Made by a program: the position numbers and the translations under genes
In this document: positions 23,251-35,927 of the stretch, in pieces
How positions within the stretch are numbered: position 1 is the first letter of the stretch
How the letters are laid out: every line of letters begins with the position of its first letter
The notes under the pieces: model-generated
What the model was told of the DNA's origin: nothing
The model's input: only the letters and a program-made list of their open reading frames with translations
The model's database searches: none
NCBI RefSeq assembly: GCF_905475345.1
Contig: NC_066586.1
Coordinates: 10,300,400 to 10,364,399, forward strand
DNA: 64,000 nt
Source: Vespula vulgaris
Lineage: Eukaryota; Arthropoda; Insecta; Hymenoptera; Vespidae
Direction: 5' to 3'

Positions 23251-24360
23251 TTCTACATCACTGAATACAAACTTGATTCGGCACACATCGATGGCACGTT
23301 CATTGAGTACACGTTTCGTTAATTAATCTCCCGTTACCATGCAAAGTAAAAGCAATAGTCCACCAAGCTACCCTAGTTCGTTCTTTATGATCCAGCCATA
23401 GTTGCCGGACGATTCGTATTTGGCGTAATACTTGAATTATAGCTCGCAGTGATTTAATATCGCAACCAAGCGATTACGTTCCGACAATTTCGCAAAATTT
23501 CTTGCTCGAGCAACTTTTTCTTCTACGATCGTTACCACGTTTTTACTATTCTTTCTCGACTAGCGAGAGAAAGAGAAAGAGAAAGAATGGTGGAAAGTAA
23601 AATAATATTTATTGTCGATTATGAAAGTTATCGGAAAAACAATTATTGTATCCGTACGTAAGAGCGTTATATGGAGCATCGGTTTTTACTTCAACGAAGC
23701 CTCGTCGATGTACGTGCGCACGTTCACACTCTTTCTTTTCATTCATCCAATCCTCCCTTTCTTTTCTCTCCTTGCCCTTCTCTCTCTCTTTTTCTCTCTC
23801 TTTCTCTCTCTATTTCCGAAAATGTGCGAGAATATTCTTTATGTCAAATATATTACGTTCCAAATATCACCGAAATCGTCTCCATTCGTGTTTCTGCTTG
23901 ATCAAGCGTTAATAGACATTCGCGTGACCGAATCGAATTAACGGTGGTTGCGCCAAGTATTCGGGGCAAATATACTTACCTACATATTTTAACGGGATGA
24001 AGATTTCGCGCGAAGGAGCTTCTTCGTCGAGCAGCAACGTTCGCCTCGAAATAGGTGGTATATCGTGACGACGGTGAGCCGCCAATGCCATTCGAGAGCT
24101 GGTTTACATTTTAATTGGCAGCAATGCGAGTGGGCCGTAATAGTGTTTCTGTTGTCGAGGATTGAATGGGGAAGTATCACAATGGTACCTTTACGTTCTA
24201 CTCATCCTCTTCCGCGGTGGGACAAACGTCTGCGAATGTGTCTGTAAATGTGCTAGCACGATGTCGGCGTAATCGAGTTCAGGTCGCTATTGAATTTGTA
24301 CGTGCTCGAACAGTTTAGATACGTGATTATCTATATTCTCTTACAACTACGTTCCCTTCG

Positions 24361-24361
<1 letters not shown>

Positions 24362-24401
<40 letters not shown>
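24362..24401. repeat. (CT)n array
   Basis: A pure CT tract of about 38 bp. Confidence 0.95.
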
Positions 24402-24404
<3 letters not shown>

Positions 24405-27400
24405 CATTCATTTCTTCCTCTTCCCTTGCTCGAAGAAGAGAAGCGTAGCAGCGATCTCTTAGAGAAGTAGCGATCTCAAAAAGGGTACAATCATTTAAAA
24501 AGATGTAGGTTCACATACACACATTCACATATAACATGGATACGCATAAGTAAAATGGTTGAAGTCACAATCGATCAATTTTTCAGGAAAGCTTTTCAAA
24601 CCTCTCCCGGTAGCGTACGACCTTGTGGTGGCAATTTTTCCACTCAAAAGAAATTCTATTTACGCGAAGCGCCGCACTGCGAACTTCCACGGCGAACGAT
24701 CACGACGAAACAGTAGATATGAATGGAAACGCGATGAAAGCATATTTCCGCGTAAACGCATTTCCCTAATGGAGTTAAGCGAGACCCGCAATAAAAACTA
24801 GTCAATATTACGGCATTATGTATTCTTGCTACTCTTTCTCCTCGTAATAGCATTCGAAGGGGAAAAAGGCGGGAATATATTCGTGATTCATGGTTTTTTT
24901 CCAAGGTAATACTTAAAATCGTAATCATAGGTTGACATTCTGATTTACAGACGACACTATATTCATTCGTTCGTTCTTTTTCGTTATGATTTCATCGAGC
25001 ATCGATTGATTGTTTTAATAATTTCGTTTTCTTTTTTAATCGTAAATAGTCTAATCTATCTCGAGTAATATAGAATTAATATATAGACTCACTCGTATAA
25101 TTATTGCGATCATCTCTCTAAAAAAAGAATCGGTAATAGATACTTAGCAATGGACATTTTACAATCATCGTCAAAATCTGATGAATGTGAATATAGATGT
25201 AAAAAGTAGCCGTGATGACAACTTGAAGGAGATTCGGCAATCTGTTTTACGGCGTAATACTTGCGAGAATTGAGCATGGGGAAATCTTGCTTTCTTTCTT
25301 TCCAACGTGCTTAAAATATTTTGACAAAAGTTTCGTGTTCGAGTTGTATCGAAGTAAACGAGACGTTTGTATCTAAAAATAAAAAACTTCAATCGAGAAA
25401 AACGTAGAATTGGAAGAAAAGAATTTCCATACGACGAAGGTGCAGGAAAGAAACACCGCAGCGTCGACACAACGTTCTAGTAGAAACAGCCGGATAAACA
25501 GACAGACAGACAGTGCAGACATGAAAACCAAAGCGCAACGGAGTATTTTAGTCGTGTCTGAATAAAAACCGGTTGTGATAATGTGCATCAAAGGCAGAGA
25601 GTAAAAATAGAGCATCGTGCTTAAGCCACACGTACACTGTCAGACGTCGATGCTTTCATCTTCTCGTTCAAAGAGCGACTCTTGTAAATGTTTGATGCCA
25701 CAGGATCAATAAATGTAGGAAGAGAGATCGCGCGCATACAAGCCGGAAGTCGTAGAAAGGTATCGTGTCGTTGGCTCGTTCGAATCTCGTAAGAATAGGA
25801 CCTGACTAGAGGTAAGATCTTTTCCTTTATGATCCAACAAAGCGAGCCCATCTCGTTGTGGTTGCGAAGGAAAAAAGTTTATTGTACATACGCTGTAAAA
25901 TATATTATTACGGTACGTCGACTCGAACTCGTAGAATTTTCTCATCTTGTTATTACTGTCACGTAGGTGAGCGGACTTCTTTTTCAGCTCGTTTGTTGTC
26001 GTCGGCTCGTTATGAGGAAGTTTGAGAAAAGAGAAAAAGGTACATTTGAGGGCGAACGATGACGCGATTTCGTACGAGAATGGAAGTACATAAGGAAAGT
26101 ATCGGATCTTCAAAGTAGAGGATCGAGATATATCTCGGAACCTTCTACCGCGGACCTAACTCATTTTTGCGAGTTATACGCGAGACAAGGATTAAGGGAA
26201 TTTTCTTCGAAAATGCGAAACTTTATAGGCGGAAGAAATCGGAGGGCTATGTCGGAAAAACTCGAGAATGCGTTTGTAGAGACATGGACATAATTGGGTG
26301 AGATTCGACTATCAGTGACAATCGAGGAAGAGATAGAGTGGGAAGGAGGATTAGTACTGGATCGGAGAGCGATGATAGATTTCCTCATAATCCAGTAAAG
26401 TCGCAATTCAAACAATTTAAGACGGAACAGCGGACGACGAGTGATCGATCGAGGCTACTAAAAACCAAAATGGATCGGATTTAGGTCTATATGAAGATAT
26501 GACTTTTGAATTCTTGGATTATTAAATCTAATTTCGTGTTCGGAGAGGCTCTCGATGTCTTAGCGTTCGCTATCGCGATATGAAAGTTCAGCTCCTCGCC
26601 AAGGAGGTCAACCTTTTCACATCGCTGAACGAGCCTGATTGAATTTTGTTTGCATCAGTGGTACCGTCACGTTTCCGTGATAGATAGAAATAGGAAGGCA
26701 TCGATTGAAAAACTCAGATTTTCTTCAAACAGTTTGAAAAGTTGTTCGGCTTCGCCATAAACCTACCTTTCTTACCCTCGTCAATCCTTGACCGAAATTT
26801 AACAGGCGAGATATAGGAGAGAAAGATAGAAAAAACAGAAGAAAAGGAACGAATGGAAGATGTGACGGTAAAAGAGAGTGGGCGGTCCATTGTGAAAAGT
26901 TTATTCGAATCAAAAACCTATCTCGAAAGAACATATGACGCCATCGAGAATCGTAATGGCGATTCACAAAACGGATCACATTTTAAAGGAGATTTCAATA
27001 CCGAATCATTTTTGCTAACTTTTCGTTTCTTCTGATCGGAATTAACAAGTTTCCCTAATGCAATGGTTATTAATTATTGTTATATCTTTCCTGTGCAATG
27101 AAATTTTTGAAACCAAATTTTTACGATTCTCTTTAGTTGTAGTGAAAATGTGAAAATCGTGTAAACATTTCGTGGCTCTCTCATATCGCATCGGTACGGC
27201 ATTTGCAGCAATTCATTATTACGTTACGAGCGTTCCATTATACCCCCACGCGCGTGTCCTTTAGTGTCATTACGAACAGAAGTACATTCTTGGACAAAAC
27301 GGCTGAAATTCAGGAACGTGAAATTATATTCGACAATGGCTGGTCGAGTCGAGCACAGCCGAACACATTATATACATACCAGTATGGGAACAAGATCGGT

Positions 27401-27428
27401 TCTTTTCTTGCCGCTATTCTTGCGAGTG

Positions 27429-27487
27429 CTATTAACAGCTTACTTTTCTTCCCGAACACTATTAACAGCCTACTTTTCTCCCGGACA
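27429..27487. repeat. 30-bp tandem duplication
   Basis: CTATTAACAGCTTACTTTTC (27429-) and CTATTAACAGCCTACTTTTC (27459-) begin two units of 30 and 29 bp that differ at a few bases. The second unit lacks one T. The duplication appears recent. Confidence 0.8.
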
Positions 27488-27733
27488 TTTATAGATTTTA
27501 ACGCGTATGTGAACACTTCTTCGCACATATGTATTTATGTGTGTATATAAAAAAATCGAATGAGAAAGATTCTTTAGAAACGATTTTACATCACTCGACG
27601 TTCATTATTTTACTGTCCCGTTGGATTGGGATCTCTAGATGCTGCAAGATCATTTCGACTAAATCATTAAGCTTTCACGGGCTTATGATCGCACGAAAAG
27701 TTTCATAAAAGAAGCTTTGATGTAACTTTACAT

Positions 27734-27756
27734 TGTGTGTGTGTGTATGTGTGTCC

Positions 27757-27838
<82 letters not shown>

Positions 27839-27880
27839 AGAGAGAGAAAGAGAGAGAGAAAAAAAGAGAAAGAGAAAGAC
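27734..27880. repeat. (GT)n-(TA)n-(GA)n compound microsatellite
   Basis: GT (27734-27746), pure TA (about 27758-27801) and then GA with GAAA interruptions (to about 27880) follow one another without spacer. Confidence 0.95.
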
Positions 27881-28153
27881 TGAGAGACTACTGAGGAAAG
27901 GAGAATTTGCGAAAGTCCTCAGTGAGAACGACCCATATAGTACGAATAATTTGCTAAAATACGTGTACGTATCTCGTGTATGTGTATGTGTAGTCATAGG
28001 CATTTCGGATACGTATGTACGTATGCGATATCGGGCATGAACGTTGAATCCGTGAGGAGAACGAGCCAGGATCAGGACTGGACAGTGCGATAGCGATGCT
28101 GAGCCACTCAGTAACGTTGAGCGCCTTAGCGCTCCGGTTACTGATAACCTCCA

Positions 28154-28155
<2 letters not shown>

Positions 28156-28221
<66 letters not shown>

Positions 28222-28232
28222 GCTCTCTTTCT
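28156..28232. repeat. (CT)n array
   Basis: About 70 bp of CT with one CCCTCCCT interruption. It lies 300 bp from the GA arm of the 27734 compound array in opposite orientation. Confidence 0.95.
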
Positions 28233-30521
28233 CTTCTGCTCTTAACCTTGCATTTGGACACTTCCTTCATTATTTATAGCCATTGACTTAAATTTGTAAA
28301 ATGTTTCTGCGAAGAAAAATTGTTCCGATTTCTCCTCAATTCTGTGAAACTTGACAGAATACTGATAGCTTCGAGGTTCTTTTTTTCCTCAATCTTTGTG
28401 TTAATATTAAGGGATCTTTCTTTGTTTATCGAATTCGTCTACATTTTTATTTTTTCACTTTTTCGCATAATCGTGGTTCTATCTACCTTCATGTGCGTCG
28501 ATACTTCAATCTATATTGTATTTTTAGACTTATTGTCGAATTTCGGACGAAAAGCTTAGCGACGGAGATATTCTTTTATCTGTGCTAGATTACCGGACTA
28601 TCTCAAAGAATTTAGGCTGCGTTTGATATTCTTTTGTCAAGGGTTTTTCGTATTCTCTGGGTGACCTTGTCCGTAAGTCGAAGTAAGTATGCTCACAGAT
28701 TTGAATCAATAAATTCAAAAAAGAAAATATCTCATTTTATTTTAATTTTTGGCGTTTTGCCTTATCTTATCCCATTAATTATTATTAATTATTTTTACAT
28801 ATTGCAGTTTCGTTCCTTGTTATTATTGTTGAAATATGTACAAAGTTACAATGGAATAGTAACATATCAATTCCGCCTATCACGAAAGGATCGAAAAAAT
28901 AAAACTGACTGTCCGAAAGGAGCGATCTGTTTGCAAATGATTGACGACTGAAGGTGGATCGAAACGCTATCGTCGGGTTAAAAGTAATTCCGGTAATTTC
29001 TTCGCAAGCTTTCCAGACTCGAAACACGCTCGAGTGCCGCTTTTAACGGCACTAGCGTCGAAAGAAGGGTGCCTTATAAAGCTTGAAAGATTAATACGTG
29101 TCCGCTCAAAATCATTTTAGAAGGAGCGATCTTTGATATTCTAATGGAGCTCGAACGAACGAGGGATGGAAAAAGAGAGAGAGAGAGAGAGAGAAAGTGA
29201 GGTTGAAAAAGAGATAGAGGCATTAGGAGGATAAAACGTCGAGGGACTGGATAATTTTGCATTGTCGTGTATGGAGGTCAAAGGGATAAGAATGTACCCT
29301 GGATTGGGCCCTTATTCGAAGGATATACCGATATACATGGAAAAAAGTAGACGATGATAGACAGAAAAGTAGCTGCTAGGATATACTCGTATATCTACAT
29401 GTATATCTATATTGAAGCATATAACCCTTCGATGATTTGCTGCTTTTCGTGTCTTTTGCTCTTTTGCTCTACTTTTTCACGTCCATTCTTTTCTTCGGTA
29501 TTTGTGATCTTATCTCCAATGTTCTCTAAACGATTCGTTACCGTCTCTTGCGTCATTAATCACTAATTATTTATTTGTGTAAAGTTTGTAATGTTCCGAT
29601 CGGATCATTTTATTCTTCCTTCTCTTCGGATTTATATATTTTTCTCTTCCCTTTCCTTTTTGCGATATACAAAAATAAGCGAAATTATTTCAAAAGAAAT
29701 ATTAAGTAATTTATATCATCTAACAAATTTATTTTACTATTGAAACCAACGGACAAATTTTCTTACAAAGTGAACAGGGTTACTATTTTTAAGCATATAA
29801 TTATATCTGTGCTTCTTTCGATATAATATTTCTTTATCAAGAGAACAGTGAAGAAAATAAGAGATCTTATGAAAGCCCTTTTCCTAGCGATAAGAAAGTT
29901 ATCGCCAAGTATACTTATATGTATACATATATATATTTATTTATATATTTATATTTATTTTTAACAATTACATGTATATTTACATATTAAGTTCGGTTTG
30001 AAATATTTCATCAGTGCGAAATATAACACTCGATTAAATATTTACAAATTACGAACAAGTAAAGCTTTCTCTTTGCCATTCGGTGTAACTATTTCTGTGC
30101 TGAAGAGAACAGATTCAATGGGAGCGGACACAATCCCTTGTGCGAACGTTTATTCCAATATTTATTTCGTTTTTTCCTACTTTGACAGCATTATAATTCT
30201 GTAATTAATATCAAAAGTATAGATTAATTATAATCTTATTATTATAAATGTAAAAGTTTGTTTTTTAAATAAGAAAGATTTTTTAAAGTCAAAATTCAAA
30301 CGTAGAGTTATTAATTTTCGTAAGATCGTCGATTTTTTTTTATTTGAAATCGATGTTTTTCTTGCAAATCTTTTTCCTTCATTTAAGAACGACTGGAGGG
30401 AAAAAGAAGAAGAGAGAGAGAGATTACTTTAAAAAATGTGGTCTCACTTATATTCTTTCTAATAGCCCTATTTCATTTTTGTTAAAAGAGAGTACGGTGA
30501 AGTGAGCAGATATAGTATAGT

Positions 30522-30600
30522 GCAGCAACGACGAACCCGTGACCCGTGGATCACTCTGTGACTCGTATGGGAAGTTTAAGTGACCCATGAATATTCATAA
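30522..30600. mobile_element. Possible hAT-like terminal fragment
   Basis: CGTGACCCGTGGATCACTCT followed by GTGACTCGTATGGGAAG and AAGTGACCCATGAA resembles the ends of hAT elements, where repeated 'GTGACCC' words surround a terminal 'GGGTCGC' motif. No partner end is recognised in the AT-rich sequence that follows to about 31000. This is a resemblance only. Confidence 0.25.
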
Positions 30601-33600
30601 AGTTTTATAGATTATTAAAAAAAATAGATACTCTAAATCTTTGCAAAACTCAAAAAAACTTTAAAATTATTTACCAGATTAGTAAAATATTGTTATTTAT
30701 CTATATTTCATTTTTAATAAAATCTTAAAATAAAAAATATCAAATGCTATATTAATTACGTTTGCATCGACATGTTTTTGGAAACGATTATTTTCTTTAA
30801 TGAATCAAAAAATCGTTGAAAAGAAATGTACTCAGAAAGGAAATGAGTCCAGCATGTTTAAAATTAATGGCTTACAATCTCATAACCCTAATATAGAAAA
30901 AATATTATTTCAAAAGCAAATTTCGCATTCGCTGTTTTAAATAAAATAATTAAAAGAAATAATTACAGAATTAATAAATAAAATAATTATAAAATAATTA
31001 CATTATTCAATTTTGATTTTATATCTTCTCTTGTTGTCATAGATTGATTATAAATTAAACACAGGATTTATTTTTGTTTTTTAAATTGTTCAGTTGAAGT
31101 ATTTGATCTACGACTTGTAAATACAAAATGTTTTATTCGATTCAATCGCCAAAAAAGATTCGTCATCACTGCTATAGTGCATATACATTCTATTACGTTA
31201 CGGTAAAAGAGAAAGAAGGAAAAGAGATGGGCCGAGCGATGAAACTGTAAAGCCACTCCCAGTAAGTTGTAAAATCGTAATAGCCTTCCGGTATTTACAT
31301 AATGCTACGGCATAATAAGTGGAACTTTCCAAGTTTCCATTACCATTCCGACGGTATCCGCTCTTATCTTCGCTAACGACTATTTCAGTTCTCCTCTCCC
31401 CACTCTTGCATTCGCGACGCGTCGTCCACGACTTATATTTTTCACCTTATTCTTCGGCAGTGGCCGTTTTGCGAGGAACGTCGAGAAATATTCTCTCGCT
31501 GCTTGAAATTCGAATTCTTTTGTTACCTTCGTAAAACATTCCGAGCGTTCATTGAGATCGCCACTTACACTTTCTTCTTCTCTTTTACTTTTTTCTATCT
31601 CTTATTTCATCTTCAAAGAAATCAGCGACGAATCAGAGACCCAACGCGCGAGAGAAATCTCACAGTTTTTCGCGAGCAATCAAAAAAGAGTTTTCGCGGA
31701 GGAGAAGCGAACGTCTTTCTTTCTCGTTATATCTTCTTTTCGTTTCTTTTCTTTATTTCTCTTCTTTCTGTTCGTCTTTCTTTTTTTAGTCTTCGAAGCA
31801 GTCCCTTTCGAAGTAAGTCTCGTTTGCACGACAATGCGCTCATTAAGAAGCGCTGCCTAGCAGTCGAGTCCACGGCGGTTTTCCGAGCGATGGAGCGTAA
31901 TAAAATTTCAACGTTATTCCGAGCGAGCACTGGGCCCCATTTCTTAGGCCGAAACTTGTTCGTCTGTGTCAGGGATACCAACGAACTTGAATTTCTTCTC
32001 TCGCCACTTTCGAGGCCGCTGTGGAGGAGAAGGAGGGTGAAGACTGGAGCGGACTGTGGTTAGCTTCATTCGAATAAGTGCTTTCCTCTTTTCTCTATGT
32101 TTCTTTCTCTCCTTTCTCTTTTTCTTTTTCCTCTCCCTCTCCCTTCCTCCCTCTCGCCCCCCTCGCTCTCTCCCTCCATAAGATCTTCCTTTTATAAGGA
32201 GAAAGAGAAATAGAAAGCGAGCTTTTCGTCGACGAAATCGGGCCAAGTCGTTTATTTAATTTTCGAGATCCGACCATTTTATTTTCATCCCCGAGACTTT
32301 ATACATTTTGCTGATTAGCCGATCCCTCTCGGATGAGCTCACGAGTACTCAGTAGCTCTCCCTCCTTTCTATTCCTCCTGTGAAATGAGCAAGCGAGAAC
32401 GAGCGGCATCAGGAACAACCATCCGAAGGGATGGAGGAAAAAGAGATAGAGATAGCGAGAGCGAAGAGATAGAGTGGGCTCAGAAAGGTGGAAGTAACTT
32501 GGATTCAGGAATGCAGAGGTGGAAGGACGTGCGTCCGAGACTTTGCGTTACTCACCGGATATAGAGAGGTCTAAGCCCAGCCATCACTGAAATTGCCCAA
32601 GTTTACCTCTTCTACCTTCTTTCCCCATATTTAGCTTTACTCTACTTCTTCCTCTCCCTCCCACTTTTATTTCCTCTCTTCCTTTCTTACCTTTCCTCCT
32701 TCTACTTAAAATCTAATTCTCCTTCTTTGGAGATCAGCCTCTTTCCTTACCTTTATTTCTCTTTCTTCCTCTTCCCTTCGCTCTCTCGTCATTAACCGCA
32801 CGAGTCTCGAAACTGTAAAACGTTCCGCTCTTCTCTTTATCTTTCTTTGCTTTCTTTCTTTCGTCGTATTTCGAACTCTATTGCGATACGATCGCATTAT
32901 CAAGATTCTAAGAATTAAGTGTACCAACTCGCCATTTTTCTCTATGTCTTTCTCTCTTTCCCTTTGTAAGCTTCGTGAGCGAGAGCCCGAGAGAGCGCTT
33001 TGCATTTCCATCTTTTCCTCATCTCCGTCCCCTTCCAAGATTTTTGTATTAATTCACTTTCTTGCAATTGATTCATCTCGTTCCGGAGGATCAAGGAGTC
33101 GCTTTCATTCCATTATTTCATAATGCAGCCACTCGACCGGACTGTACGTACATTCAATTCACTTAACGTATTCTCCCGTACTCTCTCCAACGTATCTCAA
33201 TCTCTCTTTCTTTCTTTCTTTCTTTCCGTCTCTATCTTTTCTTTACATTCCTGCTTTTTCTCGCCCACACCCACGTATTGTAGTCTTCCGTTCAATAACG
33301 GACCCGATGATATAATGCAGTGAGCGGTATCTTAACAAGAAACCTCGAAATAGATAACCGCATATAATCAAAGAGTATCGTGACATTGCCAGTTTACTTT
33401 TCTATGAAAAAGAAGGTATATGCCCAGTCAATCCGTTTTAATACAATTTCACAATATAGTTCCTAATCTTTGGAAATCTTTCGACGTGAAAGTTGTCTTC
33501 GTTTATTCCTTGCAACGCACTTTTTCTCTTTTTCTTTCCATTTTATGTTGTATAATATATCTATATGTACATAGATACATAGATACGTACGTAAACGAGT

Positions 33601-33937
33601 AGAAAGCTCCTACTATTCATGCTAGAAAAGAATAGAAAATGGGGATGAAAAAGAGAGAAGAAGAACTTTGTCATTGCGAGGACCACCCACACGTTTTTCC
33701 TTTTCTCACTCCACCCTTCCTTTGATCATGACCTTTCATGCCCTATATTTCCCATTTTACGTATCGTTTAGCAATCTTTGCCAAACGATATTTTTGTGAT
33801 GTTACTGCTGCTGGTGCTACGTTCTATAATTTGAAAGCAGTAATCCGTATTAAAATTTATCACAGAGCTTAAATTTTTCAAGTGCTTATTGTTAGTAACG
33901 AACGTAACTGGTAACGTGCAATGACGTAGATGATATT

Positions 33938-34306
33938 TAGGCTGCGTGCGCACTATCGACCAGTCGCCGGTGACCAGGTCGAAACGAGAGACCAAAAAAC
34001 TAGGCTACCGAACTCGGCGATTCCAATTCGTCAATAACGTAATATATGATTTCAGTAGCGAGTTTCTGCATAAGCAGTTAAGATGTTTGTATCTTGAAGC
34101 CTCTTGAAGACTACCTTCGCCAGTATCTGGTCTCCAAAAAGATTATTTATAGTGCGAATGCGTGCTTCTGATTCAATGTATTTCACTGGTTGTAGCGGAT
34201 CGTCCGTGTTTTTCTGAGACCAAGTGCGTACACGGTCATATATTCCCTTGAATCCAGTGATCGATCTGGTCGCTAGCAACTGGTCGACAATATATATGCG
34301 GACTTA
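33938..34306. mobile_element. Short inverted-repeat element (MITE-like) upstream of the Rbp6 exon
   Basis: The left end reads GCTGCGTGCGCACTATCGAC then CAGTCGCCGGTGACCAGGTCG. The right end, reverse complemented, reads CATATATATTGTCGACCAGT then TGCTAGCGACCAGATCG. Over the shared 26-bp core starting TCGACCAG, 21 positions agree. An open frame of 75 codons lies inside on the minus strand (34052-34279; it begins LATRSITGFKGIYDR), but its start codon is not ATG and I cannot name it. It may be a remnant of the parent element. The insertion lies about 220 bp before the Rbp6 splice acceptor. Target duplication is not clear. Confidence 0.55.
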
Positions 34307-34522
34307 TCCGACCCTTATCAATTTCTTTACCACGAATGGACCATTTTTCAAGCTATTTTCTCTACTCTACTTCCCCTCTCTTTCGTCGAATATTCTGGTT
34401 ATATTACGACGCCTTTATTATTGTCGTTCTTTTATCATTCGTAAATATGTGTATATACACATATTAAGGAATATATCTCGAAAGGCTTTTAAATGTAATC
34501 CAACATGTTTCTCGCGTTACAG

Positions 34523-34615
34523 ATGGTGACGAGGACAAAGAAGATATTCGTCGGTGGGCTATCGGCACCGACGACGCTGGAGGACGTCAAAAATTATTTC
34601 GAGCAGTTCGGTCCG
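34523..34615 (+). CDS. Rbp6: Rbp6 (Musashi-family) internal exon: first half of RRM2
   Basis: This 93-nt exon encodes 31 residues that begin MVTRTKKIFVGG and end DVKNYFEQFGP. KIFVGGLS is the RNP2 strand of an RNA-recognition motif; the RNP1 strand (expected RGFGFVTF) must lie in the next exon. In Musashi proteins the MVTRTKK linker joins RRM1 to RRM2. LSAPTTLEDVK matches Rbp6, whereas Drosophila Msi has a more divergent RRM2 start (from memory). The family binds UAG-type motifs in mRNA 3' ends and regulates translation in neural and stem cells. The acceptor is CGCGTTACAG just before the ATG, and the donor is CCG|GTGAGT. Both boundaries are phase 0. The ATG is an internal Met, although an in-frame ATG also lies 18 nt upstream inside the intron (34505). 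I found no RRM1 exon upstream and no RRM2 second half downstream, so both flanking introns appear very long. Musashi-family identity is near certain; Rbp6 rather than msi is likely. Confidence 0.88.
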
Positions 34616-35927
34616 GTGAGTAGCCAGATAGACCTTGTCCGTCAAACGCGATTATACAGTTCTCTTGTATACATATGTGTACGCAGATAGATACGTCATT
34701 TTTATCGTGATCGGCGATCGAATCGATAGATTGGCTCGATTTTCAGTAAATTTACACTATACGTGGATGCATCCCCCAGGATGTCAAAACGCGTTACATC
34801 GGTATCACGCTACGTTATCATTCGTAAAACGACGCGTTACGTTTGCTCATCAAAGTTTTTAGTATATGTCATAGTTACGTCGTATTCTGTACGCGTTTGA
34901 ATTATCTATATATCTAGCTTTTTCTTTTGCTGCTTTGACCTAGCATTACGGATAACGATTGTCACGAAACTCGGTTCGATCGAACTGTGTTTATATTTTC
35001 GTCAGGAGGCCTGGAAACGAGCTGAATATATGAGCGACCACCGTGCAAACACTCGCGAACGTTTCTCTATTTTCGGTTATTCGAGGGCTTCCTGCGCTGC
35101 CACCCGGCCGATTTCCAAACGTCGAACAAAACGCATCGAATTCGACGGACATAACCGGACCGACGTCGTTACTATTCATCGAACTTTGCGTCGTTTATTA
35201 TATTCTTGAATGATCGGTTTCATCGTGACGCCATTTGCGATTTTATTTTTTCTTTCCATTCTCTATCGCAGATACGCAGCGAGAAATAATAATACGAGTG
35301 CGGAAAAAGGTTTCGCATCTTTCTTTCTTGTATAATCGATTGTTCTTCCGTTATCAATTCAATAATGATTATTAAAATTATAATTATTTATCGAGGATAT
35401 AACTTTAAACAAGTAGACAATTAAGAATATTTTCTCCAATTTTTATACGCGTATTAGAAGAAAATCGATAACGAGAGAAAGAAATACATCCGAGAGTTGA
35501 TCGATCATTTTCAGTAACGAATAAAATGTTTATGTTACCATCGTGTATAGCACATCAAAAATTTCGAACTCTTATTCTTACCGTCTGAATTTTTTGTTCC
35601 ATTAGCTCAGAGGTTAAGAAAATGGATTTATTCTTATTTCATAAAGATTAGATGGTATTTATAGATTCATCGCGTCATCATCCTAAATCGAGTTGACCTA
35701 TTCATCGGTGAAATACAAAAAACTTTTCATTCGTTCTGTTTATAAATTGCTACTCTTGGGTGTTTATAATTGTACCTCTCGAGCATTGGTCTGCGTGCGA
35801 AGAATATATCGCTGTTCTTCGTTATCGTTCGAGGTAAAGTTTAACGATTGATATGCACGAGTCGACTCGCTCCGATTCATGCTTCGAGCGATTTCTACGA
35901 ACGAAAGCACTTGACTCTGTGGCCGAC

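Larger units (their letters stand above)
23290..33930. other. Long intron-like stretch
   Basis: It contains the repeats listed separately, AT-rich sequence at 29600-31060 and long pyrimidine tracts at 31560-31800, 32090-32180 and 32620-32780. Open frames through the tracts are low complexity. A possible 23-nt microexon is treated as a finding. No Rbp6 RRM1 exon was found. Confidence 0.4.

Noticed and set aside
31503..32063. 186-codon plus-strand frame
   Set aside because: It starts at a non-ATG codon and runs through pyrimidine tracts; the Phe/Leu/Ser-rich translation is compositional.
35601..35640. tRNA-like word TTAGCTCAGAGGTTAAG
   Set aside because: It resembles a D-arm, but no acceptor stem, anticodon arm or T-loop (GGTTCRA) follows.
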